Assembly: GCA_033002965.1 (NCBI GenBank)
Contig: JAURVB010013256.1
Span: 1-64,000, forward strand
Direction: 5' to 3'
Origin: Piper betle
Lineage: Eukaryota; Streptophyta; Magnoliopsida; Piperales; Piperaceae
DNA length: 64,000 nucleotides
Of the stretch, positions 46,662-58,505 are shown piece by piece. The notes under the pieces are model-generated. The model had not been told where the DNA came from and did no database searches. It saw nothing but the letters and a program-made list of their open reading frames with translations. The first letter of the stretch is position 1, and the number at the start of each line of letters is the position of its first letter. The position numbers were made by a program, and so were the translations under genes.

Positions 46662-47886
46662 TACAGACCACCTTCTCGCCGGAATTCATGGCAACGACGT
46701 GCAGAAGTGGGGAGAACGACCATACCTCATGCAACGTCCAAAGGTGGCCAATCTTTCTTGTTTTGAAGCCAGCCTGAGGTCGTGGAACATCTGAATTGGA
46801 GCAAGGTGCAAGAAAGGAGGGGTCTTGAGGCTGGGAGAAGAAGAACAGGCCAGGAGTTGGGCGCCATGGTGCAGCACATGGTCATCTTGGTTAACTGCTG
46901 TAAAACATGCACTTTAGGCTTCCAATTGGTTGCTGGAGAAGGTTGAAGTTGAGGGAGGACGTGATTCTGGGTTTGGGTGCCAAGGGAAGAGGTGGAGAAG
47001 AAAGGTGTGGTCTTGTTTTGGTGCTGGTTTTGGTGCAGAGAAGAGTGGCAACGGGAAGAAGAAGAAGAAGAAGAAAAAGAAGAAGAAGAGGTGGCAGTTT
47101 TGTAAATATAGATTGAGTCAATACCGACTCGAGTTAAAAATAATACGATCACGTAATAAATCTTTAAAAATAATTATTTTAATGGGTTATGGGTAAAGTT
47201 ACTAAACTAACTAATGATTGTATGAAATCTCCACGAGTAATAAAAATACCGTAATGATAAACGGTCGATAATTAATCGGCGTAATTCAAACGATTAAATT
47301 AAATCGGAGGGTTATAAGTAATTAATAAAATAAAGATTTTACCTTTACCATATTAAATTTAATATTAGGTAAATAAAGTGATTATTTTAATAACGAATCA
47401 GTAATGTAGAAAATGTGTTATTAAACTATAGTTAGGGTAGCAATCACTCGCGTCGAACCTAAATATCATAATGAAAATAAATAAAGTTCGAAACTTTATT
47501 GAGTCGAATAATTTAAAATAATTGTATTAATAATATTTATGAATTAAAATAATAAAAATTATTTTAAATAATTTAATTGAACAACTTAAATAATTAAATG
47601 GTTGTAAATAATAGTAGCGATTAAAAATTATAACCGTAAATTAAATCATCAAGATCGGGTTGAAGTAATTATCACCGCAAAAGGAATTTAAATACTTGTT
47701 TATTAGTAATAATTCTTTTATCAATTGTTAGGTATTAATTATCATTTAGATAATTAATTTAAAATGTAAAGTAGAACTTAAATGATTAAATCACATGAAT
47801 AATTTAATAATTTAATAATTGTTATAGAATTTTAATAATGTATATATATATATATTAGACATTTAGTTGCATACATTCCTACTTGA

Positions 47887-47914
47887 ATAAAATTATACTT
47901 ATGTATAATTTTAT
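47887..47914. repeat. 28-bp LTR palindrome
   Basis: Perfect 12-bp arms with a TTAT centre. Confidence 0.9.
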
Positions 47915-48240
47915 GTTCTCGTTCAGATTAGGATCATTGGTCCCAACTGCGAGTTCGAAATATCCAAGTCCTTATAATCATTTAAAATGTTATACTTTCC
48001 CTTGTTGGCAGCCCTGGTCGGCCTGAGCCCAGAATCGACCACCATGCGCTGTAACGCAATCGGGGTCAAGGAATTAACTCAATCCGACATGGGGCTGCAC
48101 CTTTAAAATTATTATGTGTGTCGGTATAATTATTTGAAATGTTATATTGTCCGTATAATTATTTAAAATGTTATATTTTCCCAAATTGGTATAACTATAT
48201 GAAATTGTGTATTTTTTTCCAAACTGGTAGCCTTTGTCGG

Positions 48241-48420
48241 TACCTAATCTCAGAATGAGCTAGGAGACAATGTTCAAATCTCACAATGAACTGGGAGACC
48301 ATTACTAATCTCAAAATGAATTGGGAGACCACCTAATCTCGGAATGATCTGAGAGACAATTTCTAATCTCAGAATGAACTAGGAGACAATGACTAATCTC
48401 AAAATGAATTGGGAGACCAC
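48241..48420 (+). repeat. Minisatellite array type III, interrupted
   Basis: About six units of 28-30 bp carry CTAATCTCAGAATGA then CTGGGAGACC or AGGAGACAAT. The last unit is cut by the Athila-like LTR at 48421. Confidence 0.88.
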
Positions 48421-50399
48421 TGTTAAGTGTTTAAAATATATAATATTTACCATATTTTTAATATGATTTTGTACTTCTCGGGTATAAACATTATTAATTT
48501 AGTGATATTTGTCATTATTTCTAGTTAATTAATATTTTATTAGATATACTTAATTTTGGTGTTTCAATGCATAAAAAGATGAATAAATTAAGCTTTCGAT
48601 TTGATTATTCATGACACTTGGCCCCACCCAATGGCTACAATTTATGGTGTTCAATGAAGTCGAACAGTTGGAAACTTGAGGGGACATTATAATTAATTAG
48701 ACTACGTCGATTTGTGAACACTCTCTTCGAATTCTTGTATCTCCACTTCTATATAAAGGGGTGGTCATTTGTTGTTATTATATCTCATCTCTTGGCTTCG
48801 AAGTGTAGTAAAAGAAGTAGTTTTAGTTTTTGTAATTTCTTTATCATTCATAGTAAAAATTAGTTTCTTTTTTATATTATTTTCTACTTTTATTATGGAG
48901 TAGTCTTTTATTTCGCTCTAGAGAAGAGTGGAACTTAATATGATTTAATTGAATTTATTTCAAGCTTTTACTCTTTTATTCAATCGGAATGTTTAAATTA
49001 TCATATTTTTAATGCTAAGAATAGATTGATCACCTATTTCTTAGATCACGAGGTTTAATTAGATTTTGGGAGAAATTAATTAGATTAGTCATTGGTAATT
49101 CATCATACGACGAGTCTTTTGACTTGTTTGTCGTTGTGGTCGGAAGATACACAACACCGTATGCGATTGTAAGGCAATTCTTAATGCATTATTTTGTTGA
49201 TTAATCAATTATCACCGGGAGGTAGAAATTGAGGCAAAATAATAGAAGCATGAAGGAGCGGGAGCCACCATGTCATATAATTATCCTAGATCGACAATCC
49301 GAAGGAATAAAAGATAAGAGTAAGATTTGATGAAGATTAAATTCATGTTAAGGGAAATTTGACTCTAGAACGAGTTTTATAATTTTAACGTTGCTTTTAA
49401 TTTAAAGTTATTACTTAGATTTAGTTAAGTCAGTTATTTTTGTTTTGTTCCTCATTTTATTTTCTTTAATTAATTATAGGAAATTCATCTCCTGTGGGAC
49501 GATACTCAATTTTATCATTATATTACTTGTTTCGACCGTGTATACTTGCACGTCATTGAAAATATTCGAACAAGTTTTTGGCACCGTTGCCGGGGAGACC
49601 GAATTTTCTAAGTTAATTTAGGATTAGAATTTTGAGAGTTTTCCTTTATCTTTAGATTTTAGTGTCTGATTTAAAGAAAAAGAAAAAAACTATATCATTG
49701 TCTTCTTCCTTACTATCATTTATTTGTTATCATTTGTTTATGCATCAATTAGTACGGTCACCTTTGTTTTCTTATGATCCAGAGATTGAAAGGACTTTGA
49801 GAAACTTGTGTGCCGCTGGAAGAAGAGCACAAGAAGCCATAGAAGAAGAAGCCATGGACCCACAACAACAACAAATGCCTCCACTTCCACCGATTGTAGC
49901 AGTAGCTAATGATGACAATATGCGTAATCCAAGATTGGGTTGTACCACTTGCAAGAGGGTTACAACCTAGTATTATTGCATCCACCGGTGGATGTGACCC
50001 ACTTCAAGCTTAAACAAGTTTTATTTAACATGTTACAAACCATAGGACAATTTAGTGGATTGCCTAATGAAAATCCTAATAGGCATATCATGGATTTCCT
50101 ATCAGTTTGTGATATGTATAAGCAACCTGGTGTCTCTAATGACGCTCTCTGCCTTCGCTTATTTCCATTCTCATTAATAGGAAGTGCGAAAGAATGGTTG
50201 TCATCATTAGATTCAATAACCACTTGGGATGAATTATCTGCAAAATTTTTGTTAAAATATTTTCAACCTTCTAAAACTGCTAGATTACGTATTGAAATAT
50301 TATCTTTTTTACAGTATGATGTTGAGTCTCTCTTTGAGGCATGGGAAAGATATAAAGAATTGTTAAAAAGTGTCACAACCATGGTATAGAAAGATGGAT
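48421..50399 (+). mobile_element. Second Athila-like element, 5' part only
   Basis: 5' LTR 48421-49572 (TGTTAAGTG to CGAACA), primer site 49579-49595 with one mismatch to tRNA-Asp (GGCACCG for GGCGCCG), and the first 740 bp of gag. It is cut at 50399 by a B LTR terminus. TATATAAA at 48750 matches the TATA box of the first element. It is more diverged than the two LTRs of the first element are from each other. Confidence 0.9.
49662..50389 (+). pseudogene. Athila-like gag N-terminal part, frameshifted and truncated
   Basis: It encodes the same SLLSFICYHLFMHQLVRSP and MDPQQQQMPPLPP start as the first copy. An indel near 49920 (after VANDDN) shifts the frame; gag goes on in 49940-50389 with GLPNENPNRHIMDFL and AKEWLSSLDSITTWDEL. 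This copy keeps the base missing at 26124 in the first element. Another single-base loss near 50370 ends the frame, shortly before the LTR junction. Confidence 0.85.
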
Positions 50400-50836
50400 T
50401 GTAACGACCCGCCCGAACTGGACCGGGTGTTACGTCAAAATATAATTGATGTAACGGTAATATTCCAGAACATGGACTGGAATATAGCAATTATGTCTCG
50501 CAACATATAATATGAATCATAACAATAAATCATGTTCTCTAAAATATAAAATAACCGTCCCACAGTCTTGGACCGTTTCCCATAGCCACATTTATAACAC
50601 AAGAGAATAATAAGGAAGTCCAACTTTATTATCGATTCACCATACCTGGGTTGGTAAAAGAACCACCAACCATGCTTCTATTCTTTAGTCCCAAAGCTGC
50701 TCACCTGCGGAGGCAATTCCACGTTAGTGATAAAACCACTAAGCCGCATAATTAAATGAAACAAGTCAATATAATCCCTATTATCATTTCACTCGTTATT
50801 ATTACTATTATTACACAAACAAAGAGTAATTATCCC

Positions 50837-51065
50837 TCAGGTCATTCTAAGATTAGTAATTTGTCTCTCCGGTTATTCTGAGATTAGTAGAAGTCGACTC
50901 CCAGCTCATTCTGAGATTAGGTGGTCTCCCAATTCATCTTGAGATTAGTCATGGTTCCCCAATTCATCTTGAGGTTAAAATCGTCTCCCAGCTCATTCTG
51001 AGATTAGGTGGTCTCCCAATTCATCTTGAGATTTGTCATGGTGTCCTAGTTCATTCTTAGATCAG
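50837..51065 (-). repeat. Minisatellite array type III (minus strand)
   Basis: About eight units of 28-30 bp containing CTCCCAGCTCATTCTGAGAT. The unit has an imperfect TCTC...GAGA dyad. Confidence 0.88.
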
Positions 51066-51419
51066 TGCCGACAAAGACTACCAATTTGGGAAATTGGCAA
51101 CATTTCATATTGTTATACCAGTTGGGAAAATATAACATTTCAAATTATTATACGGACAATACAACATTCCAAATAATTATATAGGCAATATAACATGTCA
51201 AATAATTATACGACACACATAGTAATTTTAAAGGTGCGGCTCCCGTGTCGGACTGAGCCAATTCCTTGACCCCGATTGCGTTACAGCGCATGGTGGTCGA
51301 ATCTGGGCTCAGGCTGACCAGGTTATCCACAAGGGAAAATACAACATTTTAAATAATTATACGGACCTGGATATTTCAAACTTGCAGCTGCGACCAATGA
51401 TCCTAATCTGAACGAGGAT

Positions 51420-51447
51420 ATAAAATTATACATAAGTATAATTTTAT
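51420..51447. repeat. 28-bp LTR palindrome
   Basis: Perfect 12-bp arms with an ATAA centre. Confidence 0.9.
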
Positions 51448-51476
51448 TTGAGTAGAAATGCATGCAACTAAATGAC

Positions 51477-51477
<1 letters not shown>

Positions 51478-51537
<60 letters not shown>
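51478..51537. repeat. (AT)n microsatellite
   Basis: Nearly 60 bp of uninterrupted AT/TA dinucleotides. The same LTR position has only a short TATATATA in other copies (for example 47838). Confidence 0.95.
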
Positions 51538-51539
<2 letters not shown>

Positions 51540-53456
51540 TATTAAATTTCAACAATATTAAAATTTCATTATTCATGTAACATAATCATTTAAATCCTAC
51601 TTTACATTAATAATCTAGATCATAATTAACACCTAACAAATAATAAAATAATTTTCAACTTATACCCAAATATTTAATTACTATTATTAGTATATTTTCC
51701 TTCGGTTATAGTCTTTTTTAATCGCTAGTATTACTTACAGCAATTTAATTAATTAAGTTTTTCAATTAAATTATTTAAAATAATTTGTATTATTTTAATT
51801 TATAAATATTATTAATACAATTAGTTTAAATTATTTGACTCTATAAAGTTTCGAACTTTATTTATTTCCATTATGCTATTTAGGTTCGACGCGAGTGATG
51901 CTACCCGACTATAATTTAATAACCCATTTTCTACATTACTCACTTGTTATTAAATAATCACTTTATTTACCTAATATTAAATTTAATATGGTAAAGGTAA
52001 CATCTTTATTTATTAATCACTTATAACCGTCCGATTTAATTTAATCGCTTTTATTACGCCCATTAATTATCGACAGTTTCTCATTACCGTTTTTTTATTA
52101 CTTATCTCAATGTCGACTTCGTCCAATAACTAATTAGTTTAGTTACTTTACCCTATGACCTGTTAAAATAATTATTTTTAAAGATTTATTACGTGTTTTT
52201 ATTATTTTTAACTCGAGCCGGTATCGAGTCAACCAGTGTTTACAGAATTGCCACCGCCCTTCTTCTTCTTCTTCTTCTCCTTCTTCTTCTTCTTCTTCCC
52301 GTCGCCACTCTTCTCTGCACCCAAAACCAGCACCAAAACCAGACCACGCCCTCCTTCTCCGCCCCTTTTCTTGGCACTCAAACCCTGAATCACGTCCTCC
52401 CTCAACTTCACCCTTCTCCACCAACCAACTGGAAGTCTAAAGTGCGTCTTTTACAGCAGTTAACCAAGACGACCATGTGCTGCACCATGGCGCCCAACTC
52501 CTGGCCTGTTCTTCTTCTCCCAGCCTCAAGACCCCTCCTTTCTTGCACCTTGCTCCAATTCATATGTTCCACGACCTCAGGCCGGCCTCAAAACAGTAAG
52601 GATCAGCCACCTTTGGACGTTGCATGGAGTATGGTCGTCCTCCCCACTTCTGCACGTCGCTGCCATGAATTCCGGCGAGAAGGTCGTCCGTTATGGACTG
52701 TTCCGGCGGCCTGAACTGCTGTGAAGGAACCCATGATGCTATCGGCGAAGCACAACCGGTGTCTACCCCTTTGAACATCAATTACAGCACCTATTGGAAC
52801 CCGTCGCCACCTAGGGCGGCCGGATTTCTTCACACACCGCCGTCGCCCCTGTTTTCACCGCCGTCCCCTGTTTTTGTCTATTCACCACCCTAGGCCGGCA
52901 TGCACAGCCGTGAGATCAACCCTATACTGATCGACGAAGAGAGTTGGATCATCTTCCGACGTCGGAACGGTCGTCGCTGCTGATTCCCGACGGGGCTTGC
53001 CCGTGCTTGCCCATCTCGCCGAACAGGGGAAACTCGTCGGCAATTTCTCCGGTGTAAAATTATATTTGTTTTCTTATTGATTTTAAACTTTTAATCCTCA
53101 CGATTATAAAACTTATTATCAAATTAAAATATGCATGCAAGAAAATTAAGAAGAGGGAGATAGGAATACCTAAGCAACGGAGAAGAGACGCTGGCAACGA
53201 AGAGGAGAAGAGAATGCGAATGAAGGCTAGGGTGGAGGACGTCCTTTATAAATAAAATAACGGCTAGGGTTTGTGGAAACACACTAACACCCGTATTTAA
53301 TTCATTTAACTGGGTAACCGGTTAAAGAATAAAATATTTAACTGGGTAGACTAAACTGGGTAGAGAATATAATATAATTAATATTAATTCTCTAACGTTC
53401 GATCCCTCTCTGCCCGAGTCGAATATATTAAAATTTTTTTTTCCACGGTCTTTACA

Positions 53457-53916
53457 AACAATTCTAAACGAGTTTTATTACCAGGATGACTTGTATGATT
53501 ACCTTTACACCACTACAGATAGAGACATGATGTCAGACTATGTGAGGATGAGATACCTCCCAGTTAAAGTCGTAGAGCAATGTGACTAGTTTTTGATAAG
53601 AGATTCATTCACTTCTCATGTGACCAGAGATATAAGACAGAACCGAGCCTCTATCAGAGTATGTTCACACTCACCTTTCTAGATATATCAGTCATACTAT
53701 CTATTTTTCCAAATGGTTGAGATGAGTAGACATTGACCAGTGCACCTACAGCAGATTAGATGCAGACTCCACAGTTCCGTGCAGAGTATGTTTTCATACT
53801 CCTTGAGACACGTCGTACATATACAAGTATTCTCGCCATCATTCCATCATAGAGAGCCCTCTTTAGTTGCAATTAGTGGTCATATTGATAGTTGCGAGAG
53901 TCATAGCATGTAGTAG
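53457..53916 (+). mobile_element. Family C element, 3' noncoding interior, left part
   Basis: No gene is supported. It matches the complement of 8470-8700 in patches. It ends AGTAG at 53912-53916 and the sequence resumes after AGTAG at 61584-61588 on the far side of the B element. Confidence 0.65.
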
Positions 53917-54351
53917 TGTAACGACCCGCCTGAATTGGACCGGGTGTTACTTAAAAATATAGTTAATGTAAATGTAGCATTCCAGAACATGAATTTAAAT
54001 ACAACAAATAAGTATCACAACATATAATATAAATGATAACAATAAATCATGTTCCCTAAATTATAAAATAACTGTCCCACAGTCTCGGACCGTTTCCCAT
54101 AGCCACATTTATAACACAAGAGAATAATAAAGAAGTCCAATTTTTATTATCGATTCACCATACCTAGGTTGGTAAAAGTACCACCAACCACACTTCTATT
54201 CGTCAGTCCAATGCTGCTCACCCGCTGAGGCAATTCCGCGCTAGTGATAAAACCACTAAGCCGCTTAATTAAATAAAACAAGCCGATATAATCCCTATTA
54301 TCATTTCACTCGTTTTTATTATTATTATTACACAAGTCTTTAGTAATTATC

Positions 54352-54612
54352 ACTCAGGTCATTCTGAGATTAGTAAAAGTCGTCTCCCAGCTCATTCAGA
54401 GATTAGAAATAATCTCCTAGCTCATTCTGAGATTAGGTGGTCTCCCAATCCATTAAGAGAATAGTCAGGGTCTCTCAGTTCATTCTGAGATTAGAAATTG
54501 TCTCCCAGCTCATTCTGAGATTAGGTGGTGTCCCAATTCATTTTGAGATTAGTCATGGCCTCGCACTTCATTCTGAGATTAGAAATTGTCTCCCAGCTCA
54601 ATCTGAGATTAG
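54352..54612 (-). repeat. Minisatellite array type III with 88-bp period
   Basis: Units of TCTCCCAGCTCATTCTGAGA type; pairs of units repeat at 88 bp (for example 54437 and 54525). Shorter than the partner array at 58506. Confidence 0.88.
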
Positions 54613-54973
54613 TGCCGACAAGGCTACCGGTTTGCGAAAATACAACATTTCACATAGTTATACTAGTTTGGGGAAATACAACATTTTATATAATTATACC
54701 AGTTTGGGAAAATACAATATTTCAAATAATTTTACGGACGCACATAGTAATTCTAAAGGTGTGGCCCTGTGTCAGACTGAGTCAATTCCTTGACCTCGAT
54801 TTCGTTCCAGCGCATGGTGGTCGAATCTAGGCTCAAGCTGAACCGGGCTGCCAACAAGGGAAAGTACAACATTTTAAATGATTATACGGACTATACAACA
54901 TTTCAAATGATTATACGGACCTGGATATTTCGAACTCGCAGCTGCGCCCAACGATCTTAATGTGATCGAGAAC

Positions 54974-55001
54974 ATGAAATTATACATAAGTATAATTTTA
55001 T
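54974..55001. repeat. 28-bp LTR palindrome, one mismatch
   Basis: The left arm reads ATGAAATTATAC; the right arm GTATAATTTTAT is unchanged. Confidence 0.85.
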
Positions 55002-55818
55002 TTGAGTACGAATGCATGCAGCTAAATATCTAATATATATATCATTTTTCAAAAATATTAAATATTAAATTATCAACAAATCTAGTGAGATAAGTAATTA
55101 TTCATGTGACATAATTATTTAAGTCCTACTTTACATTTTAAATTAATTATCTAAATCATAATTAATACCTTACAGTTGATAAAATAATTATTACTAATAA
55201 ACAAGTATTTAATTTTCCTTTGCGGTAATAATTAGTTATCCCGGATCTTGATGATTTAGTTTATTGTTATAATTTTTAATCCCTACTATTATTTATAGCA
55301 ATTTAATTAATTAAGTTGTTCGATTAAATTAATTAAATTAATTTTCATTATTCTAATTCAAAGATATTACAAATACAATTATTTTAAATTATTCCACTTA
55401 ATAAAGTTTTGAACTTTATTTATTTTCATTATGCTATTTAGGTTCGGTGCTTGTGATTTTTACCTAATTATATTTTAATAACCCCTTTTCTACCTTATTG
55501 ACTCGTAATTAAAATAATCACTTTATTTACCTAATATTAAATTTAATTTGGCAAAGGTAAAACTTTTTTCTTAATCCCTTATAAACATCAAATTTAAAAT
55601 TAATCACTTATAGTTATGCCGATTAATTATCGATTTGTTATCATTACCGTATTTTATTATTACTTATGTCCATGTCGATTTCGTCTAATAATTAATTAGT
55701 TTAGCGACTTTAACCAAAACCCATTAAAATGATTATTTTTTAAAGATTTATTATGAGTTAGGATTTTTTTAACTCGAGTCGGTATCGAGTCAACCTATAT
55801 TTACAAAACGGCCACCCT

Positions 55819-55927
55819 CCTTCTTCTCTTCTTCTTCTTCTTCTTCTTCTTCTTCTTCTTCTTCTTCTTCTTCTTCTTCTTCTTCTTCTTCTTCTTCTTC
55901 TTCTTCTTCTTCTTCTTCTTCTTCTTC
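55819..55927. repeat. (CTT)n microsatellite
   Basis: About 35 nearly perfect TTC/CTT triplets. The matching tract in the partner LTR at 60281-60312 has about ten triplets, so the tract expanded here after insertion. The arginine-rich minus-strand frame is a translation of the repeat. Confidence 0.95.
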
Positions 55928-56212
55928 CTGTTGCCATTCTTCTCTTCTCCAAAAATAGGTTCGTCATTCTCATCCAACCCTTATCTTGGCACCCAATTGA
56001 ACCACCATCTAAACATCCCAACAAAGCATCAACAACACGGTTAAATCGGCATGTGAGGAAGCCTCATGTGCGTGTTTTACAGCAACGATCTCAGACACCG
56101 TCCTGCACCAAACCAGGCATGTTCCTCTTCTCCCAGCCTCAAGACCCCTCCTTTCTTGCACCTTGCTCCAATTCAGATGTTCCATGACCTCAGGCTGGCA
56201 TCAAAACTGGAA

Positions 56213-57440
56213 AAACTTCGAATTGGGCTCTATCGAAGGTTAAGGTCATTCTCAGTGAAGACTTCGAATTGGGCTCCATACATGTAGTGTCTCCAAATCT
56301 TCAGGGCAAAAACCACTGCTGCCAGTTCCAAGTCATGGGTTGCAAATTTTGCTCATCAATCTTCAATTGACGAGAGGCATAGGCCACCACCTTACCTTCT
56401 TGCATAAGGACGCATCCTAAACCCAACCGAGACGCATCACTGAAGACTATGAATCCTTCATTACCATTTGGCAGGGTCAAGACTGGTGCAGTTGTTAAAC
56501 TCTTCTTTAGAGACTGGAAACTCTCCTCACACTTACTACTCCATTCAAACTTGATCCCCTTCCTTGTGAGTTTGGTCATCGGCGATGCTACTAAAGAGAA
56601 GTCTTTAATTAATTTCCTATAGTAACCCGCTAACCAAGGAAGCTTCAGATATTAGTGAGTGACTTAGGTTGTGGCCAATCAGTGACTGCTTTCACTTTTG
56701 ATGGATCCACTGCAATTCCAACCTTTGAGACAATATGACTAAGGAAATTTACCTCCCTCATCCAGAAGTCACACTTTGAGAGCTTGCCGAATAGTTGATG
56801 TTCTCTCAGAACTTGAAGAGTAATAGACAGGTGCTTCACATGCTCTTCTTCATTATTTGAATAGACCAGAATGTCGTCCACAAATACGATAATAAACTTG
56901 TCCAGGTATGTGTGGAATACTGTGTTTATGAGTGACATAAAGGCCGCTGGTGCATTTGTTAGACCAAAAGGCATAACCAGAAACTCATAATGTCCATACC
57001 GAGTTGAAAAAGCCGTTTTCTGTATGTCTGAGTCCTTTACTCACAACTGGTGATAACCAGACTGTAAGTCTATCTTAGAAAGTATTCCGGCTATTTTTAG
57101 CTGATCAAACAAGTCATCAATCCTCGGTAAGGGGTACCGATTCGTGACTGTCTCTTGATTGATTTTTCGATAGTCAATATACACAGCCGAAGTGATCCAT
57201 CTTTCTTCTTCACATAAAGAACAGGGGCTCCCCCTAAACTAAATTGGCGAATTCCAGTGCTTTCTTCTGGACAACTGGCTCTGGAAAATGTTGTCCATTG
57301 AAAGCTACCACAAATTCCACCCACGCGATGGAGGAAATCCACGTCGATGGAAGTGGATTTCTCCATTGATTTCCACAGTAACATGCTTCCTCCTGAAGCA
57401 TGCATGTTCCCAATCTCACTTGATGGCGGTGGGGCATAGA
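56213..57440 (-). pseudogene. Family B pol remnant: gag fused to reverse transcriptase, then RNase H
   Basis: Reading the minus strand from 57440: gag core MPHRHQVRLGTCMLQEEACY with FPEPVVQKKALEFANL joins directly to [18 protein letters not shown] of reverse transcriptase near 57235, so about 700 bp (gag end, zinc knuckle, protease) are deleted. After frameshifts it continues with [20 protein letters not shown] and [12 protein letters not shown] (56645-56974), then [18 protein letters not shown] and [18 protein letters not shown] (56301-56579). It ends inside RNase H, with a small duplicated CTTCGAATTGGGCTC at 56216 and 56262. Confidence 0.85.
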
Positions 57441-57888
57441 CAGAGCTCTGAACGCTTATTTGGTAATGTCAATCCAGCTCTCCACCTTCATTGGATCGAT
57501 CCCTCCAATAAATACCTCAGCTCCATTCTTTCTAAATTATTCCACAGCGCAGCGGTCACTATCATCAACCGCTGGCGATACCACTTGTCAGACTATCGGG
57601 GGACTGGGATTGCACACTCCCTTGCTCGCCCGGGTCTGCTAACCCTGCCCACCCTTGGGCACTCCCCTAACCACCATCTGGGGCGATTCAGGCACCCATT
57701 GCCGAGTTTGAGGCTCCATGCCCTGCTACCACTCCCAGTAACCGCTGAACAATATTTTGAACCATAGAATTTATATTTTCTGAAGCTTGCGCCAGTCCCT
57801 GTATGGTTGTCAGGATCTGAGCCAATAAATTCTCGGTGTTCGCATTGGGCGTAGTAGCTTCGTTTGACAGTCTATGAGTGCCTGCCAT
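57441..57888 (-). pseudogene. Family B gag N-terminal part
   Basis: ATG at 57888 begins MAGTHRLSNEATTPN, with a following ENLLAQILTTIQGLAQASEN helix-like region, matching the gag at 12081. It is open to about 57688, then breaks up before the conserved core at 57437. The start lies about 170 bp from the primer site, which fits a gag leader. Confidence 0.8.
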
Positions 57889-58058
57889 CTAAATTGTCGA
57901 ACCATCATGGTTCATCAACATTTTTTTGTTCCAGCTATGACTTAGGTTTCTTAGCGAATGAATTTGTTAATTAATAACACAACACAGTGGGAAAAGATAA
58001 TTATTAGACTTTTCAACAAGGTACTTGAGTCATAAAATGTGAGCTAGTGGGAAACTTG

Positions 58059-58070
58059 GCTCTCATACCA
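58059..58070 (-). promoter_or_regulatory. Primer binding site, tRNA-Met type with one change
   Basis: The minus strand reads TGGTATGAGAGC, one base off TGGTATCAGAGC. It lies two bases from the LTR end at 58073. Confidence 0.85.
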
Positions 58071-58505
58071 CTTGCAACTACCCGCCCGAACCGGACCGGG
58101 TGTTACTTAAAAATATAGTTAATGTAAATGTAGCAATTCTAGAACATGAATTTAAGTACAGCAAATAAGTCTCGCAACATATAATATAAATCATAACAAT
58201 AAATCATGTTCTCTACAATATAAATTAACTGTCCCACAGTCTCGGACCATTTCCCATAGCCACATTTATTACAGAAGAGAATAATAAGGAAGTCCAATTT
58301 TATTATCGATTCACCATACCTAGGTTGGTAAAAGAACCACCAACCACACTTCTATTCTTCAATCCAATTCTGCTCACCTGTGGAGGCAATTCCGCGTTAG
58401 TAATAAAACCACTAAGCTGCATAATTAAATAAAACAAGTCGATATAATCCCTATTATCATTTCACTCGTTTTTATTATTATTATTACACAAGTCTTTAGT
58501 AATTA

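Larger units (their letters stand above)
45926..48420 (+). mobile_element. Family B LTR, 5' part (plus strand)
   Basis: It starts TGTAAAGACCGTGG and is complete up to the array, where an Athila-like LTR interrupts it. It shows the ACCCGGTTAA zone (45998-46060), the GC-balanced block (46320-46960) with an antisense frame at 46422-46661, a (GAA)n run at 47057-47090, the TCGAGTTAAAAATAAT block, the palindrome at 47887-47914 and array type III. Confidence 0.83.
50400..53456 (-). mobile_element. Complete family B LTR (minus strand), no target duplication
   Basis: It runs from TGTAACGACC to GGTCTTTACA, 3,057 bp. It carries array type III at 50837-51065, the palindrome at 51420-51447, a long AT microsatellite, CTT repeats at 52258-52300, the conserved antisense frames (52193-52714 and 52693-52893 on plus), and the ACTGGGTA zone near 53310. 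The flanks TGGAT and AACAA differ: left is Athila-like gag, right is C-element interior. Confidence 0.85.
53917..56212 (-). repeat. Family B 3' LTR, truncated by internal deletion
   Basis: It matches 58073-60590 closely: array type III at 54352-54612, palindrome (one mismatch) at 54974-55001, CTT microsatellite at 55819-55927. It lacks the LTR part beyond the CTCAGGCTGGCATCAAAACTG block and joins RNase H sequence at about 56213. Confidence 0.85.

Noticed and set aside
55758..56024. Arginine-rich 88-residue protein
   Set aside because: It is a translation of the (GAA)n complement of the CTT microsatellite.
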